Assembly (NCBI RefSeq): GCF_025751555.1
Contig: NZ_JAOWLB010000007.1
Coordinates: 62,001 to 126,000, forward strand
Origin: Ruegeria aquimaris
Lineage (GTDB): Bacteria > Pseudomonadota > Alphaproteobacteria > Rhodobacterales > Rhodobacteraceae
DNA length: 64,000 nucleotides
Reading direction: 5' to 3'
The translations under genes and the position numbers were made by a program. The notes under the pieces are model-generated. The model searched no databases, was not told the origin of the DNA, and saw nothing but the letters and a program-made list of their open reading frames with translations. Positions 53,688 to 63,470 of this stretch are shown one piece after another (the stretch's first letter is position 1; every line of letters begins with the position of its first letter).

Positions 53688-54154
53688 GTCAATACCCCCA
53701 CGTCTGACAGGAAATATGTAACAGCGCCGTACAGCCCGACGCCGACCTGTTCCGGACATCCGGAAAGGCAGGGCCATACTAGCGGATTGCAACCCATTGC
53801 GATAGCTGTCTAAACGGCGCCCGAGGCTGATCATTGTCGCCCGCAAGGCGCAGAATTACCGGTCCGTGACCGGCTTTGTCGCCCTCGCCAGTACAATCGC
53901 AGCGTCGCGCTTGATTTGCGAACCCGTGACACGGGCCGCGACTCACCTCGGCGCCAGAGCCGGGCGCTTCGCCTCGGACCAGGGACAATCCTGCCGTCAA
54001 CTTGGGGAGTGTTCCTCAAAACGACACAATATCTGGTGGTTTTCCCTTCACAGATTTACATAATTTTCATATGGTTGTCGCAGTTTCGCGTTCGACGGAC
54101 GGCGTATTTGCGCCGGGCGCCGAAGGTGGGGGAGCCAGGTGAGGAATTAACACT
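53688..54154. other. 467-nt intergenic region, one weak promoter
   Basis: No gene was found here. Short open frames on both strands lack ribosome sites and do not look like protein. A candidate promoter for the OmpA gene is TTCACA (54047-54052) and TATGGT (54070-54075) with 17 nt between, in a locally AT-rich stretch of about 40 nt. The rest is ordinary GC-rich sequence without clear repeats. Confidence 0.5.
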
Positions 54155-54742
54155 GTGTCTGATTTCAATCTCAAGAAAGTGGCGGCCGCGATTGTAGCCG
54201 CCCTTGTGGTATCCGGAGCTGCTGTCGCGCCGGCCGCCGCGCAAACCGGGAATACGGGTACGCAGCGCACCATCGTCGGCGAGCGCTATGTGCCCACGAT
54301 CTGGGTGGACCCCGACGGATGCGAACACTGGGTGATGGACGACGGCGCCGAAGGCTACATGACCCCGCATGTCTACCCCGATGGCAAGCCGGTTTGTCGG
54401 CGTGGACAGTTGTGCGGGATGATGCCGACGGATCAGTTCTTTGCCACTGACAAGCACTACATCAATGCGGCGGGCAAGGCGCGCCTGCAGGAGTTCTTCC
54501 GCAAGACGATGCCGGGTACACGCTATTTCGTGATCGCAGGGCATACCGATAGCCGCGCCTCGGACGAGTATAACATCCGCCTCTCGGAGCGGCGGGCGAA
54601 CGCCGTTGCTCAGGTCGCCCGTTCGGTGGGTGCGCGGCTCGGCGACATTCGCGCCTATGGCGAGCGCGATCCACGCGTCCCGAACACCAGCGCCGCCAAC
54701 ATGGCGCAAAACCGTCGCGTCGAAATCTATTGCATCCGCTAA
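54155..54742 (+). CDS. OmpA-family outer-membrane/peptidoglycan-binding protein
   Basis: A 195-residue exported protein with a signal peptide ending at about APAAAQ. A middle module IWVDPDGCEHWVMDDGAEGY and DGKPVC is followed by a C-terminal OmpA domain with the peptidoglycan-contact residues in IAGHTDSRASDEYNIRLSERRANAV. It starts at GTG 54155, with GAGGA 9 nt upstream (54141-54145). It is probably anchored to peptidoglycan in the periplasm. The middle module recurs in the next gene, 12 nt downstream. Confidence 0.9.
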   Translation: MSDFNLKKVAAAIVAALVVSGAAVAPAAAQTGNTGTQRTIVGERYVPTIWVDPDGCEHWVMDDGAEGYMTPHVYPDGKPVCRRGQLCGMMPTDQFFATDKHYINAAGKARLQEFFRKTMPGTRYFVIAGHTDSRASDEYNIRLSERRANAVAQVARSVGARLGDIRAYGERDPRVPNTSAANMAQNRRVEIYCIR

Positions 54743-54754
54743 GGAGAGTTGGTG

Positions 54755-55060
54755 ATGACAATTTTCAAGGGATTTGCCGCTCTGACTCTGGCAATCGCGG
54801 TTTCGGCCTGTGCGCCGGCCACGGACAAGACCCGCGACCGTAACATTCTGGATGGCAAAAGCGGGGATCTGTCGCAATTGACCGCCGGTATCTGGGTCGA
54901 TCCGGCAGGCTGCGAACACTGGATCATCGACGACGGGGTCGAGGGCTATGCCGACCTGCGGCGGACACCGGATGGCAAGCCGGTCTGCAACAGCGAACTG
55001 CCGCGCAGCGTGGCGACAGGGCCGTTCAAGTCCGGGTCGACCTTCAGCGATCCGATCTGA
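54755..55060 (+). CDS. Lipoprotein with the CEHW/DGKPVC module
   Basis: A 101-residue lipoprotein. MTIFKGFAALTLAIAVSAC contains a lipobox (VSAC), so Cys19 should be lipidated. The mature part contains GIWVDPAGCEHWIIDDGVEGY and DGKPVC, nearly the same as the module in the OmpA protein before it. The paired genes probably arose by module duplication and may work together at the cell envelope. AAGGAG stands 8 nt before ATG 54755. It has a strong terminator behind it. Confidence 0.85.
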   Translation: MTIFKGFAALTLAIAVSACAPATDKTRDRNILDGKSGDLSQLTAGIWVDPAGCEHWIIDDGVEGYADLRRTPDGKPVCNSELPRSVATGPFKSGSTFSDPI

Positions 55061-55080
55061 TCTGAACACCACCTGAACAA

Positions 55081-55106
55081 AGACCGCCCTCGGGGCGGTC
55101 TTTTTT
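55081..55106 (+). terminator. Intrinsic terminator behind the OmpA/lipoprotein operon
   Basis: AGACCGCCC (55081-55089) pairs with GGGCGGTCT (55093-55101) over a TCG loop, followed by a T run (55101-55106). This is the clearest intrinsic terminator in the window. Confidence 0.92.
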
Positions 55107-55198
55107 GTTTCAGATTGGTGAAAACTTTGCGGTCATGCTTGCACCACCCACAACATCTTGGCTACGCTGAAGGCAGGACTTCGACAACAGGAGAGCGG

Positions 55199-56212
55199 AT
55201 GGCCCTCGGTGCCCTGACCACACCGCAAGACGGCAGCGTCCAGACGGACCTGCACCTGGAATTCCCCGACAATCGGCTTTTGATAGACTTGTGCGGCGAA
55301 CACGACCGTCACCTGGTGCTTGTTGAACAGGTGCTGGGGGTGCAGATCGTCCGGCGCGGAAATCATCTGTCGATTCTCGGCGGCGACCCCGAGACCCGCG
55401 CCCGCGCGGCGGAGATTCTCGAGGCGCTCTACGATCGGTTGCAATCCGGCCGCCCTGTCGAGGGGGCCGATGTGGACCGCGAACTGCGCATGGGCCGTGC
55501 CACCGAAGAGCCTGACCCGCGCGATGGCGACCAGCTGGAAATGTTCCTGGGCGGACGGTTCGAGATCAAGACCCGCAAGAAACCCGTCGAACCGCGCACC
55601 GAGGCGCAAAAGGCCTATGTCAAATCGCTGTTCGAAAACGAACTCGCCTTTGGCATCGGCCCGGCTGGCACCGGCAAGACCTATCTGGCCGTGGCTGTGG
55701 GCGTCACCATGTTCATCAACGGTCTGGTCGACCGTATCATACTCAGCCGTCCCGCGGTCGAGGCGGGGGAGAAGCTGGGCTATCTGCCGGGCGACATGAA
55801 GGACAAGGTCGACCCCTATATGCAGCCGCTCTATGACGCGCTGAACGATTTCCTGCCGGGCAAGCAGGTGGCCAAGCTGATTGAGGAGAAGAAGATCGAG
55901 ATTGCGCCGCTGGCCTTCATGCGCGGGCGCACGCTGGCCAATGCCTTTGTGGTGCTGGACGAGGCGCAGAACGCCACCACCATGCAGATGAAGATGTTCC
56001 TGACCCGCTTGGGCGAGGGCAGCCGCATGGTGATCACCGGCGACCGCAGCCAGGTCGACCTGCCGCGCGGGGTGATGTCGGGTCTGGCCGATGCCGAACG
56101 GCTGCTGAAACCCGTGCCGGGCATCAGCTTCAACTACTTCACCTCCAAGGATGTCGTCCGGCACCCGCTTGTCGCCGCCATCATCGAAGCGTATGAGGCC
56201 GACGCAGGTTGA
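55199..56212 (+). CDS. phoH: PhoH family ATPase
   Basis: A 337-residue PhoH/PhoL-type protein. The N-terminal part is followed by an ATPase domain with Walker A GPAGTGKT (154-161) and Walker B VVLDEAQN. PhoH-like proteins next to ybeY are thought to act in RNA metabolism. The start at ATG 55199 has CAGGAGAG upstream; longer frames are not needed. It is the first gene of the phoH-ybeY-corC-lnt operon. Confidence 0.95.
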   Translation: MALGALTTPQDGSVQTDLHLEFPDNRLLIDLCGEHDRHLVLVEQVLGVQIVRRGNHLSILGGDPETRARAAEILEALYDRLQSGRPVEGADVDRELRMGRATEEPDPRDGDQLEMFLGGRFEIKTRKKPVEPRTEAQKAYVKSLFENELAFGIGPAGTGKTYLAVAVGVTMFINGLVDRIILSRPAVEAGEKLGYLPGDMKDKVDPYMQPLYDALNDFLPGKQVAKLIEEKKIEIAPLAFMRGRTLANAFVVLDEAQNATTMQMKMFLTRLGEGSRMVITGDRSQVDLPRGVMSGLADAERLLKPVPGISFNYFTSKDVVRHPLVAAIIEAYEADAG

Positions 56213-56260
56213 TCCGGCTGGCCGAATGGCGGGTCGTGACCTGAGAAAGCCGGGACCGCC

Positions 56261-56758
56261 ATGACACTTGATATCACTCTCCAAGATCCGCGTTGGGTCG
56301 TCTTGCCGCCCCTGGCGCAGCGGGCCGCCGACGCGGCCCTGCGGCATTTTGGCCTGGACCCCGAGGAGTGCGAGATCAGCCTGCTTGGCTGTGACGATGC
56401 CCGGATATCGGAACTCAATGCCGAATTCCGCGGCAAGCCCGTGCCGACAAATGTGCTGAGCTGGCCATCCGAAGATCTCGCCGCCGACGCGCCGGGCGGC
56501 ACACCTCTGGCGCCCGAGCCGGATTTTACCGGCATGATTCCCATGGGCGACATCGCGATCGCCTACGACACTTGCCAATGCGAGGCAGAGGCGGCGGGCA
56601 AACCCATGGCCGATCATGTCACGCATTTGATCGTTCACGGGGTGTTACATTTGTTGGGTTATGACCATATCCGTGACGAAGACGCCACGCTGATGGAAGG
56701 TTTGGAGGCGGAGATACTTGGCAATCTGGGCCTCGATAACCCATATTATACGGACTGA
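56261..56758 (+). CDS. ybeY: Endoribonuclease YbeY
   Basis: A 165-residue metal-dependent RNase. The zinc ligands His126, His130 and His136 lie in HGVLHLLGYDH. It acts in 16S rRNA 3'-end maturation and ribosome quality control. It lies 48 nt behind phoH and before the CBS-domain gene, the usual order. Confidence 0.97.
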   Translation: MTLDITLQDPRWVVLPPLAQRAADAALRHFGLDPEECEISLLGCDDARISELNAEFRGKPVPTNVLSWPSEDLAADAPGGTPLAPEPDFTGMIPMGDIAIAYDTCQCEAEAAGKPMADHVTHLIVHGVLHLLGYDHIRDEDATLMEGLEAEILGNLGLDNPYYTD

Positions 56759-56791
56759 AGGGCCAAGAGGCCCCGGATTGGATTAGGATTA

Positions 56792-57679
56792 ATGGGCGAC
56801 ATAGAAGGCAGTTCTAGCGCAGCGCATAGCGCGCAACCGGATACTCCCGGCGAAACGAACGCAGAAAGATCAGGATTTTTTACCCGCATCATGGATGCGT
56901 TTTCCCCTGGTGACGGCCAGGAACAGCCTGAGCTGCCCGGCACATCGGTTGCGCCTGCGGTCACGCCCGGGCTGTTGAACCTGCGGCGCATGCGGGTCGA
57001 GGACGTGGCCATCCCCACTGCGGACATCATTGCCGTGCCGGTGACCATATCCAAGGAAGAGCTGGTCCAGGTGTTCCGCGACAGCGGGCTGACCCGTATC
57101 CCGGTTTACGAGACCACGCTCGATACCCCGCTCGGCTTTGTGCACCTCAAGGACCTGGCGCTGACACACGGGTTCAACGGCGATTCGGCGGTGTTCGATC
57201 TGGCCTCCATGCTGCGGCCGCTGCTGTTCGTTCCGCCGTCGATGCCCATCGGTGTCCTGCTGACCAAGATGCAGACCGAGCGGCGCCATATGGCGCTGGT
57301 GATCGACGAATATGGCGGGGTCGACGGTCTCTTGACCATCGAGGACCTGATCGAACAGGTGGTGGGCGAGATCGAGGACGAGCACGATACCGACGAGGCG
57401 CAGACCTGGATAAAGGAACGCCCCGGCTGCTACATCGCCCAGGCCAAGACGCCGCTGGAGGATTTCGAGGCCGAGATTGGCCGCTCTTTGACCAGCCATG
57501 AGGACGTGGACGAAGAGGAAATCGACACACTGGGCGGCCTGGTCTTCATGCTGTCCGGCCGGATTCCGGCCCGGGGCGAAGTTGTCCTGCATCCCGAGGG
57601 CGTCGAATTCGAAGTCATGGATGCCGATCCGCGCCGGATCAAACGGCTGCGCGTCATGATACCCGAAGCCGCAGCATGA
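56792..57679 (+). CDS. CorC/HlyC-type CBS-domain protein
   Basis: A 295-residue protein without membrane spans. A CBS-domain pair has VEDVAIPTADIIAV, RIPVYETTLDTPLGFVHLKDL and MALVIDEYGGVDGLLTIEDLIEQVVGEI, and a C-terminal transporter-associated CorC_HlyC domain (IDTLGGLVFMLSGRIPARGEVV). It is the usual partner of ybeY and lnt. Roles in magnesium/cobalt homeostasis are reported in other bacteria. Its stop overlaps the lnt start by 4 nt. Confidence 0.94.
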   Translation: MGDIEGSSSAAHSAQPDTPGETNAERSGFFTRIMDAFSPGDGQEQPELPGTSVAPAVTPGLLNLRRMRVEDVAIPTADIIAVPVTISKEELVQVFRDSGLTRIPVYETTLDTPLGFVHLKDLALTHGFNGDSAVFDLASMLRPLLFVPPSMPIGVLLTKMQTERRHMALVIDEYGGVDGLLTIEDLIEQVVGEIEDEHDTDEAQTWIKERPGCYIAQAKTPLEDFEAEIGRSLTSHEDVDEEEIDTLGGLVFMLSGRIPARGEVVLHPEGVEFEVMDADPRRIKRLRVMIPEAAA

Positions 57680-59193
57680 CCTTTTTGCCCGGCTGGCGTT
57701 TGTGGCAGCGCATGCTGCTTGCTGCTGCCCTCGGCGTCATCGCGGCTTTGGGTCTGGCGCCGACCTCGATCTGGGTGGCCACCGTCAGCGCGCTCCTGGC
57801 GGTGCCGGCCCTGTTTCAGTCGGCGCGCTCACGGACCGAGGCGACCCTGACCGGGTGGGCCTTTGCCACCGGCTATTTCGGCTATGCGCTTCTCTGGATT
57901 GTCGAGCCGTTTCTGATCGACATCGCGCGGCACGGCTGGATGGCGCCCTTTGCGCTGATCTTTATGGCCGGGGGGCTGGCATTGTTCTGGGCGGCGGGTT
58001 TCGCGCTGGCGGCCATGCCCTGGCGCACCGCCGAGCGGCGGACCTGGTTGCTGATCCTGTCGCTGGGGATCGCAGAGTTCGCACGCGGCTATGTTCTGAC
58101 GGGTTTTCCCTGGGCGGGTCTGGCGCAGGTCTGGGTGGAAACCGACGCGGCGCTGCTCTTGGCCTGGATCGGTCCCAACGGGCTGGCGCTCTTGACCCTG
58201 CTTGCCGTCTTGCCCCCGGGATCGGCACTGGCACGCGGTATGGGCGGGACTGCGCTGTTGCTGCGCTGCATTCCGGCCGTCGCCTTTGGAGTGGCAATCC
58301 TGGCGGTGGACGCGATGCGGCCCGAGATCGAAAGCACGGGAAAACAGGTGCGGCTGGTGCAGCCCAACGCGCCACAACACCAGAAATGGGATCCCGACTG
58401 GTACCCCGTCTTCATGGCCCGCCAGCTCCGCTTCACCGGCGAAGGGCCGCGGCCCGATCTGGTGGTCTGGCCCGAATCCGCGCTGCCCTACTGGCTTGAC
58501 GGGGCGGGTCCGGTGCTGGAAGAGATCGCCACAGCCGCACGCGGCGCACCGGTGGTTATCGGCGCGAACCGGTCCGAGGGGCCGCGTATCTATAACTCGC
58601 TCGCGGTGGTGACAGAGGGCGGCATCGCCGATCCGGTCTATGACAAGCACCACCTGGTTCCGTTTGGCGAATACGTCCCCTTTGGCGATGTGCTGGAATC
58701 CTTCGGCATCTCCGGCTTTGCCGCCCGCAGCGGGCAAGGGTTCAGCCCCGGTCCGGGGCCGGACGTGCTCAGGATACCCGGGATCGGTGTCGCGGTGCCG
58801 CTGATCTGCTACGAGGCGGTGTTTCCCCAGGAGGTGAACGCGGTGCCGGGTCGGCCGGATCTGTTGTTGCAGGCGACCAACGACGCCTGGTTCGGAACCT
58901 GGTCGGGACCCTATCAGCACCTGGCGCAGGCCCGGATGCGGGCGGTGGAACAGGGGCTGCCGATGGTTCGCGTCGCCAATACCGGCGTCTCGGCGATGAT
59001 CGACCCGCTGGGCCGGATCACAGCGGGCCTGCCGCTTAATCAGGCGGGGTACGTCGATGCCGAACTGCCCCTGCCGCTGCAACCGACGGTCTACAGCCAG
59101 ACCGGCGATCTGCCGCTGCTGCTGGCGATGCTTATCCTGTTCCTTGGTGCGGCAAGGATACAGGCGCGTCCCGAACCGGCAAATAGCGATTGA
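57676..59193 (+). CDS. lnt: Apolipoprotein N-acyltransferase
   Basis: A 505-residue inner-membrane enzyme with about seven N-terminal membrane spans, then a periplasmic nitrilase-like domain. The catalytic triad is Glu267 ([10 protein letters not shown]), Lys324 ([16 protein letters not shown]) and Cys378 (LICYEAVFP). It adds the third acyl chain to lipoproteins. It overlaps the CBS gene by 4 nt. The space behind it holds the metK riboswitch. Confidence 0.96.
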   Translation: MTFLPGWRLWQRMLLAAALGVIAALGLAPTSIWVATVSALLAVPALFQSARSRTEATLTGWAFATGYFGYALLWIVEPFLIDIARHGWMAPFALIFMAGGLALFWAAGFALAAMPWRTAERRTWLLILSLGIAEFARGYVLTGFPWAGLAQVWVETDAALLLAWIGPNGLALLTLLAVLPPGSALARGMGGTALLLRCIPAVAFGVAILAVDAMRPEIESTGKQVRLVQPNAPQHQKWDPDWYPVFMARQLRFTGEGPRPDLVVWPESALPYWLDGAGPVLEEIATAARGAPVVIGANRSEGPRIYNSLAVVTEGGIADPVYDKHHLVPFGEYVPFGDVLESFGISGFAARSGQGFSPGPGPDVLRIPGIGVAVPLICYEAVFPQEVNAVPGRPDLLLQATNDAWFGTWSGPYQHLAQARMRAVEQGLPMVRVANTGVSAMIDPLGRITAGLPLNQAGYVDAELPLPLQPTVYSQTGDLPLLLAMLILFLGAARIQARPEPANSD

Positions 59194-59229
59194 CCTCAAC
59201 AAATACGGGGCGTATCCCGGCTCAGACCT

Positions 59230-59275
59230 GCCACAACGGCTTCCTGGCGTGGCGCGGGTATTCATTAATGGAGCA
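59230..59275 (+). promoter_or_regulatory. SAM/SAH riboswitch of metK
   Basis: The stretch begins GCCACAACGGCTTCCTGGCG and continues to GTGGC. Stem P1 is GCCAC (59230-59234) with GTGGC (59249-59253). GCTTCC (59239-59244) can pair with GGAGC (59270-59274), the pseudoknot that closes the pocket. GGAG is also the Shine-Dalgarno of metK, so ligand binding would hide it. This matches the SAM/SAH riboswitch class of Rhodobacterales. The ATG of metK lies 7 nt on. Confidence 0.92.
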
Positions 59276-59281
59276 CTTTGC

Positions 59282-60463
59282 ATGTCCCGACAGAACTACA
59301 TCTTCACTTCGGAATCCGTTTCCGAAGGGCACCCGGACAAGGTGTGCGACCGGATTTCCGACGCCGTCCTTGACGCATTCCTGACCGAAGAGCCCGAGGC
59401 GCGGGTTGCCTGTGAAACCTTTGCCACCACCAATCGCGTCGTGATCGGCGGCGAAGTCGGCCTGTCGAACAAGGACAAGCTGCGCGAATACATGGGCCGC
59501 ATCGACGAGATCGCGCGCGCCTGTATCAAGGATATCGGTTACGAGCAGGACAAGTTTCACCACGAGACTGTGGAGATCACCAACCTGCTGCACGAACAGT
59601 CGGCCCATATCGCTCAGGGTGTCGATGCCTCGGGCGAAAAGGACGAAGGCGCTGGCGACCAGGGCATCATGTTCGGCTACGCCACCACCGAGACGCCCGC
59701 GCTGATGCCGGCCCCGATCCAGTACAGCCATGCCATCCTGCGCCGTCTGGCCGAGGTGCGCAAGAACGGCACCGAACCGGCGCTTGGCCCGGATGCCAAA
59801 TCCCAGCTTTCGGTGATCTATCGCGACGGCCAGCCGGTGGGCGTGTCCTCGATCGTGCTGTCGACCCAGCACCTGGACGAGGCGCTTACCAGCGCCGACA
59901 TCCGCGCCATTGTCGAGCCCTATATCCGCGAGGTTCTGCCCGAAGGCTGGATCGGCGCCAACACCGTCTGGCACGTGAACCCGACCGGCAAGTTCGTCAT
60001 CGGCGGGCCTGACGGCGACGCTGGCCTGACCGGGCGCAAGATCATCGTCGACACCTATGGTGGTGCCGCGCCTCATGGCGGCGGTGCTTTCTCGGGCAAG
60101 GATCCGACCAAGGTGGACCGCTCGGCCGCCTATGCCGCGCGCTACCTTGCCAAGAACGTGGTCGCCGCCGGCATGGCCGAGAAATGCACCATCCAGCTGA
60201 GCTATGCCATCGGCGTGTCGGCGCCGCTGTCGATCTATGCCGATACCCACGGCACCGGCACGGTTTCCGATGCCGAAATCGAGGCGGCCATCCCCAAGGT
60301 CATGAACCTGACCCCGCGCGGCATCCGCACCCATCTGAGCCTGAACAAGCCGATCTACCAGCGCACCGCGGCGTACGGCCATTTCGGCCGCGACCCCGAA
60401 GCCGACGGCGGCTTCAGCTGGGAGCGCACCGACTTGGTCGAGGCGCTCAAGAAAGCGGTCTGA
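59282..60463 (+). CDS. metK: S-adenosylmethionine synthetase
   Basis: A 393-residue enzyme with [28 protein letters not shown] and [19 protein letters not shown]. It makes SAM from methionine and ATP. Its Shine-Dalgarno GGAG is part of the SAM/SAH riboswitch pseudoknot, so translation should be shut off when SAM or SAH is plentiful. The start is ATG 59282. A strong hairpin follows. Confidence 0.98.
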   Translation: MSRQNYIFTSESVSEGHPDKVCDRISDAVLDAFLTEEPEARVACETFATTNRVVIGGEVGLSNKDKLREYMGRIDEIARACIKDIGYEQDKFHHETVEITNLLHEQSAHIAQGVDASGEKDEGAGDQGIMFGYATTETPALMPAPIQYSHAILRRLAEVRKNGTEPALGPDAKSQLSVIYRDGQPVGVSSIVLSTQHLDEALTSADIRAIVEPYIREVLPEGWIGANTVWHVNPTGKFVIGGPDGDAGLTGRKIIVDTYGGAAPHGGGAFSGKDPTKVDRSAAYAARYLAKNVVAAGMAEKCTIQLSYAIGVSAPLSIYADTHGTGTVSDAEIEAAIPKVMNLTPRGIRTHLSLNKPIYQRTAAYGHFGRDPEADGGFSWERTDLVEALKKAV

Positions 60464-60489
60464 TCCGGAAAGCGGCAAGAGATACGGGA

Positions 60490-60514
60490 GGGGCGCGGAA
60501 AACCGCGCCCCTTT
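60490..60514 (+). terminator. Intrinsic terminator of metK
   Basis: GGGGCGCGG (60490-60498) and CCGCGCCCC (60503-60511) form a perfect 9-bp stem with an AAAA loop, followed by TTT. It separates metK from trmB. Confidence 0.82.
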
Positions 60515-60575
60515 CGCAATTATCGGTCGGGGTCCCGCCTTGCACCCGGCGCGCGGTCGCAGTAACCCCACGGTC

Positions 60576-61289
60576 ATGAGCAAAACCATCCCAGACCGCC
60601 CGCGCCGCAACTTTTACGGTCGCATCAAGGGTAAGACCCTGAAACCGAACCAGCGGGCCTATCTGGACGAGGACCTGACGCCCCTGTCGCCCGGCCCGGT
60701 GAGCTGGCAGGACAACCCCGCGCGCGCACCACTGGATCTCGACGCGCTCTTTGGCGGGCGCGAGACATGGCTCGAGATCGGGTTCGGCGGCGGCGAGCAT
60801 CTGGTGCATCAGGCGGCCTCGAACCCCGGCATCGGCATCATCGGCGCGGAACCCTTCATAAACGGGGTGGCGATGCTGTTGGGCAAGATCCGCGCAGCGG
60901 GCGCCGACAATGTGCGGGTTCATCCGGGCGATGTGCGCGACCTCTTCGATGTACTGCCGCCGCAGAGCATCTCGCGCGCTTTCCTGCTCTATCCTGATCC
61001 CTGGCCCAAGAAACGGCATCACCGCCGCCGGTTCGTGACGCCGGACCATCTGGAACCGCTGGCGCGGGTGCTGAAACCGGGCGCAATCTTTCGCGTGGCC
61101 ACCGACATCCCCGACTATGTCCGCCAGACGCTGGAGGAAGTGCCGCGCGCCGGGTTCGAATGGCTGGCCGAAGCGCCCGCCGACTGGCGTTTGCCCTGGG
61201 GTGACTGGATCTCGACCCGCTATGAGCAAAAGGCGCTGCGCGAGGGTCGGGTGCCGCATTACCTGACCTTTCGCCGGTTGCAGGGCTGA
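60576..61289 (+). CDS. trmB: tRNA (guanine-N7-)-methyltransferase
   Basis: A 237-residue SAM-dependent methyltransferase. The SAM-binding LEIGFGGGEHL and the TrmB motif LLYPDPWPKKRHHRRRF are present, and the C-terminal region is complete. It modifies G46 of tRNA to m7G. The start is ATG 60576; upstream in-frame starts run towards the metK terminator. Repeat copy C lies directly behind its stop. Confidence 0.95.
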   Translation: MSKTIPDRPRRNFYGRIKGKTLKPNQRAYLDEDLTPLSPGPVSWQDNPARAPLDLDALFGGRETWLEIGFGGGEHLVHQAASNPGIGIIGAEPFINGVAMLLGKIRAAGADNVRVHPGDVRDLFDVLPPQSISRAFLLYPDPWPKKRHHRRRFVTPDHLEPLARVLKPGAIFRVATDIPDYVRQTLEEVPRAGFEWLAEAPADWRLPWGDWISTRYEQKALREGRVPHYLTFRRLQG

Positions 61290-61293
61290 GGCA

Positions 61294-61355
61294 GGGGGCG
61301 CTGCCCCCCGCGCCTGCGGCGCTCCCCCCGGAGTATTTCCCGCGGAATGAAGAGG
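61294..61355 (+). repeat. GGCGCTGCC/CCGGAGTATTT stem-loop repeat, copy C
   Basis: GGGGGC (61294-61299), loop GCT, GCCCCC (61303-61308), then a second hairpin GCGCC-TGC-GGCGC (61310-61322), CCGGAGTATTT (61328-61338) and a purine run with GAAGAGG. It starts 4 nt behind the trmB stop, in sense orientation. It is part of the four-copy family. Confidence 0.75.
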
Positions 61356-61436
61356 CAGGGCCGCGCGCCTCTTCCTGCTGGACCCTGACCGGGCAATTGG
61401 GTAATCGGCAAGGGGAGTTTTTCCGAAGGAGCGCGC

Positions 61437-62783
61437 ATGTCCGGACACGGCACCCCCATCCCGATGACCTCGTATCCCTGTGGCCCGCTCAGCGGTGTGG
61501 CCGAGGTGCCGGGCGACAAGTCGATCTCGCACCGGGCGCTGATCCTGGGCGCGATGGCGGTGGGCGAGACCCGTATCACCGGCCTGCTCGAAGGCGAGGA
61601 CGTGTTGGACACCGCCAAGGCGATGCGCGCCTTTGGCGCTGAAGTGACGCGGCATGCCGATGGCTCGTGGTCGGTGCACGGGGTTGGCGTGGGCGGCTTT
61701 GCCGAGCCGGATCAGGTGATCGATTGCGGCAATTCGGGCACCGGTGTGCGGCTGATCATGGGGGCGATGGCAACCTCACCCATCGCCGCGACCTTTACCG
61801 GCGATGCCAGCCTGAACAAGCGCCCGATGGCGCGGGTCACCGATCCTTTGGCGCTGTTTGGGGCGCGTTCGGTGGGCCGCAAAGGCGGTCGCCTGCCGAT
61901 GACCATCGTGGGCGCCGCCGATCCGGTGCCGGTGCGCTATGTGGTGCCGGTGCCCTCGGCCCAGGTGAAGTCGGCGGTGCTGCTGGCCGGGCTCAACGCG
62001 CCGGGTCAGACCGTGGTGATCGAGAAGGAAGCCACCCGCGACCATTCCGAGCGGATGCTGGCGGGCTTTGGCGCCGAAGTGACGGTCGAGGATACCGATG
62101 AAGGCCGCGTCATTACTCTGACCGGACGGCCCGAGCTGCAACCGCAGGTGATCGCGGTGCCGCGCGATCCCTCCAGCGCTGCCTTTCCGGTCTGCGCCGC
62201 GCTGATTACCCCCGACTCGGACGTGCTGGTGCCCGGCATCGGGCTGAACCCGACGCGGGCGGGGCTTTTCACCACGCTGCGCGAGATGGGCGCCGACCTG
62301 ACCTATGAGAACGAACGTACCGAAGGGGGAGAGCCGGTGGCCGACCTGCGCGCACGCTATTCGCCCGACATGAAGGGCATCACCGTGCCGCCCGAGCGCG
62401 CGGCCAGCATGATCGACGAGTACCCGGTCCTGTCGGTGGTGGCCGCCAACGCCCAAGGCGTGACCATGATGGGCGGGGTCAAGGAACTGCGCGTCAAGGA
62501 AAGCGACCGCATCGACGCGATGGCGCGCGGGCTGCGCGCCAATGGTGTCACGGTCGAAGAGGGCGCCGACTGGTGGGCGGTACATGGTCTGGGCATCGGC
62601 AAGGTGCCGGGCGGCGGCACTTGCGAGAGCTTCCTGGATCATCGCATCGCCATGTCCTTCATGGTGATGGGCATGGGGGCGGTTGCGCCGGTCTCGGTCG
62701 ACGATGGCAGCCCGATTGCCACCTCTTTCCCGATCTTTGAGCCGCTGATGGGCGGGCTGGGCGCCAAGGTCGAACGGACATGA
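61437..62783 (+). CDS. aroA: 3-phosphoshikimate 1-carboxyvinyltransferase (EPSP synthase)
   Basis: A 448-residue enzyme of the shikimate pathway with [16 protein letters not shown], the GNSGTGVRL loop, [13 protein letters not shown] and PSSAAFP. The RPMARV pattern is of the class II-like alphaproteobacterial type. It starts at ATG 61437 with GAAGGAGCGCGC upstream. The gene overlaps cmk by 4 nt, the usual aroA-cmk pair. Confidence 0.97.
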   Translation: MSGHGTPIPMTSYPCGPLSGVAEVPGDKSISHRALILGAMAVGETRITGLLEGEDVLDTAKAMRAFGAEVTRHADGSWSVHGVGVGGFAEPDQVIDCGNSGTGVRLIMGAMATSPIAATFTGDASLNKRPMARVTDPLALFGARSVGRKGGRLPMTIVGAADPVPVRYVVPVPSAQVKSAVLLAGLNAPGQTVVIEKEATRDHSERMLAGFGAEVTVEDTDEGRVITLTGRPELQPQVIAVPRDPSSAAFPVCAALITPDSDVLVPGIGLNPTRAGLFTTLREMGADLTYENERTEGGEPVADLRARYSPDMKGITVPPERAASMIDEYPVLSVVAANAQGVTMMGGVKELRVKESDRIDAMARGLRANGVTVEEGADWWAVHGLGIGKVPGGGTCESFLDHRIAMSFMVMGMGAVAPVSVDDGSPIATSFPIFEPLMGGLGAKVERT

Positions 62784-63397
62784 CCTTTACCGTGGCCATT
62801 GACGGGCCTGCGGCTGCGGGCAAGGGCACGATCTCAAAAGCTGTGGCCGCGCATTTTGGCTTCGCCCATCTCGATACCGGGCTTCTCTATCGCGCGGTCG
62901 GGCGCCGCACGCTGGACGGCGAGGCGGCCGAGGCCGCCGCCCGCGCCCTGCGCCCCGAGGATCTGGAACGCGATGATCTGCGCACCGCCCAAGTGGCACA
63001 GGCCGCCAGCAAGGTGGCGGCCATCCCCGAGGTGCGCGCGGCGCTGCTCGATTTTCAGCGCGCCTTTGCCCGCCGGGCGGGCGGCGCGGTGCTGGATGGG
63101 CGCGATATCGGCACGGTGATCTGTCCCGAGGCCGAGGTGAAGCTGTTTGTCACTGCCAGCGCCGAGGTGCGCGCCGAACGCCGCTATCTGGAGCTGACGG
63201 CCAAGGGGCACGACACCACGCGCGAGGCGGTTCTGGCCGATGTGCGCGAACGGGACGCCCGCGATGCGGACCGTGCCACCGCGCCGATGAAACCGGCCGA
63301 AGATGCGGTGTTGCTGGACACCAGCGCGATGGACATTCCGGCGGCCCTGTCCGCCGCGATTGCCGAGGTCGCGCGCAAGGTATCCAACCGGGGCTGA
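62780..63397 (+). CDS. cmk: Cytidylate kinase
   Basis: A 205-residue P-loop kinase: the nucleotide-binding GPAAAGKGT near residues 9-17, [11 protein letters not shown], and the [10 protein letters not shown] and ERRYLEL segments are typical. It phosphorylates CMP and dCMP. It overlaps aroA by 4 nt (ATGA), the order found in many proteobacteria. Confidence 0.96.
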   Translation: MTFTVAIDGPAAAGKGTISKAVAAHFGFAHLDTGLLYRAVGRRTLDGEAAEAAARALRPEDLERDDLRTAQVAQAASKVAAIPEVRAALLDFQRAFARRAGGAVLDGRDIGTVICPEAEVKLFVTASAEVRAERRYLELTAKGHDTTREAVLADVRERDARDADRATAPMKPAEDAVLLDTSAMDIPAALSAAIAEVARKVSNRG

Positions 63398-63470
63398 TCC
63401 GTCACCCACCCGTGATTCGAAGGTTGCCCGGAAAAGGGTTACGCTGGTTCACCCGAACCGGAGAACCCTG

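Noticed and set aside
53866-54063. Small plus-strand open frame before the OmpA gene
   Set aside because: It has no ribosome site, overlaps a candidate promoter and has no protein-like pattern.
61437-62783. Glyphosate-insensitive EPSP synthase (CP4-like)
   Set aside because: The key position in the GNSGTG loop is glycine, as in sensitive enzymes, and not alanine as in CP4. The overall class II look alone is not enough.
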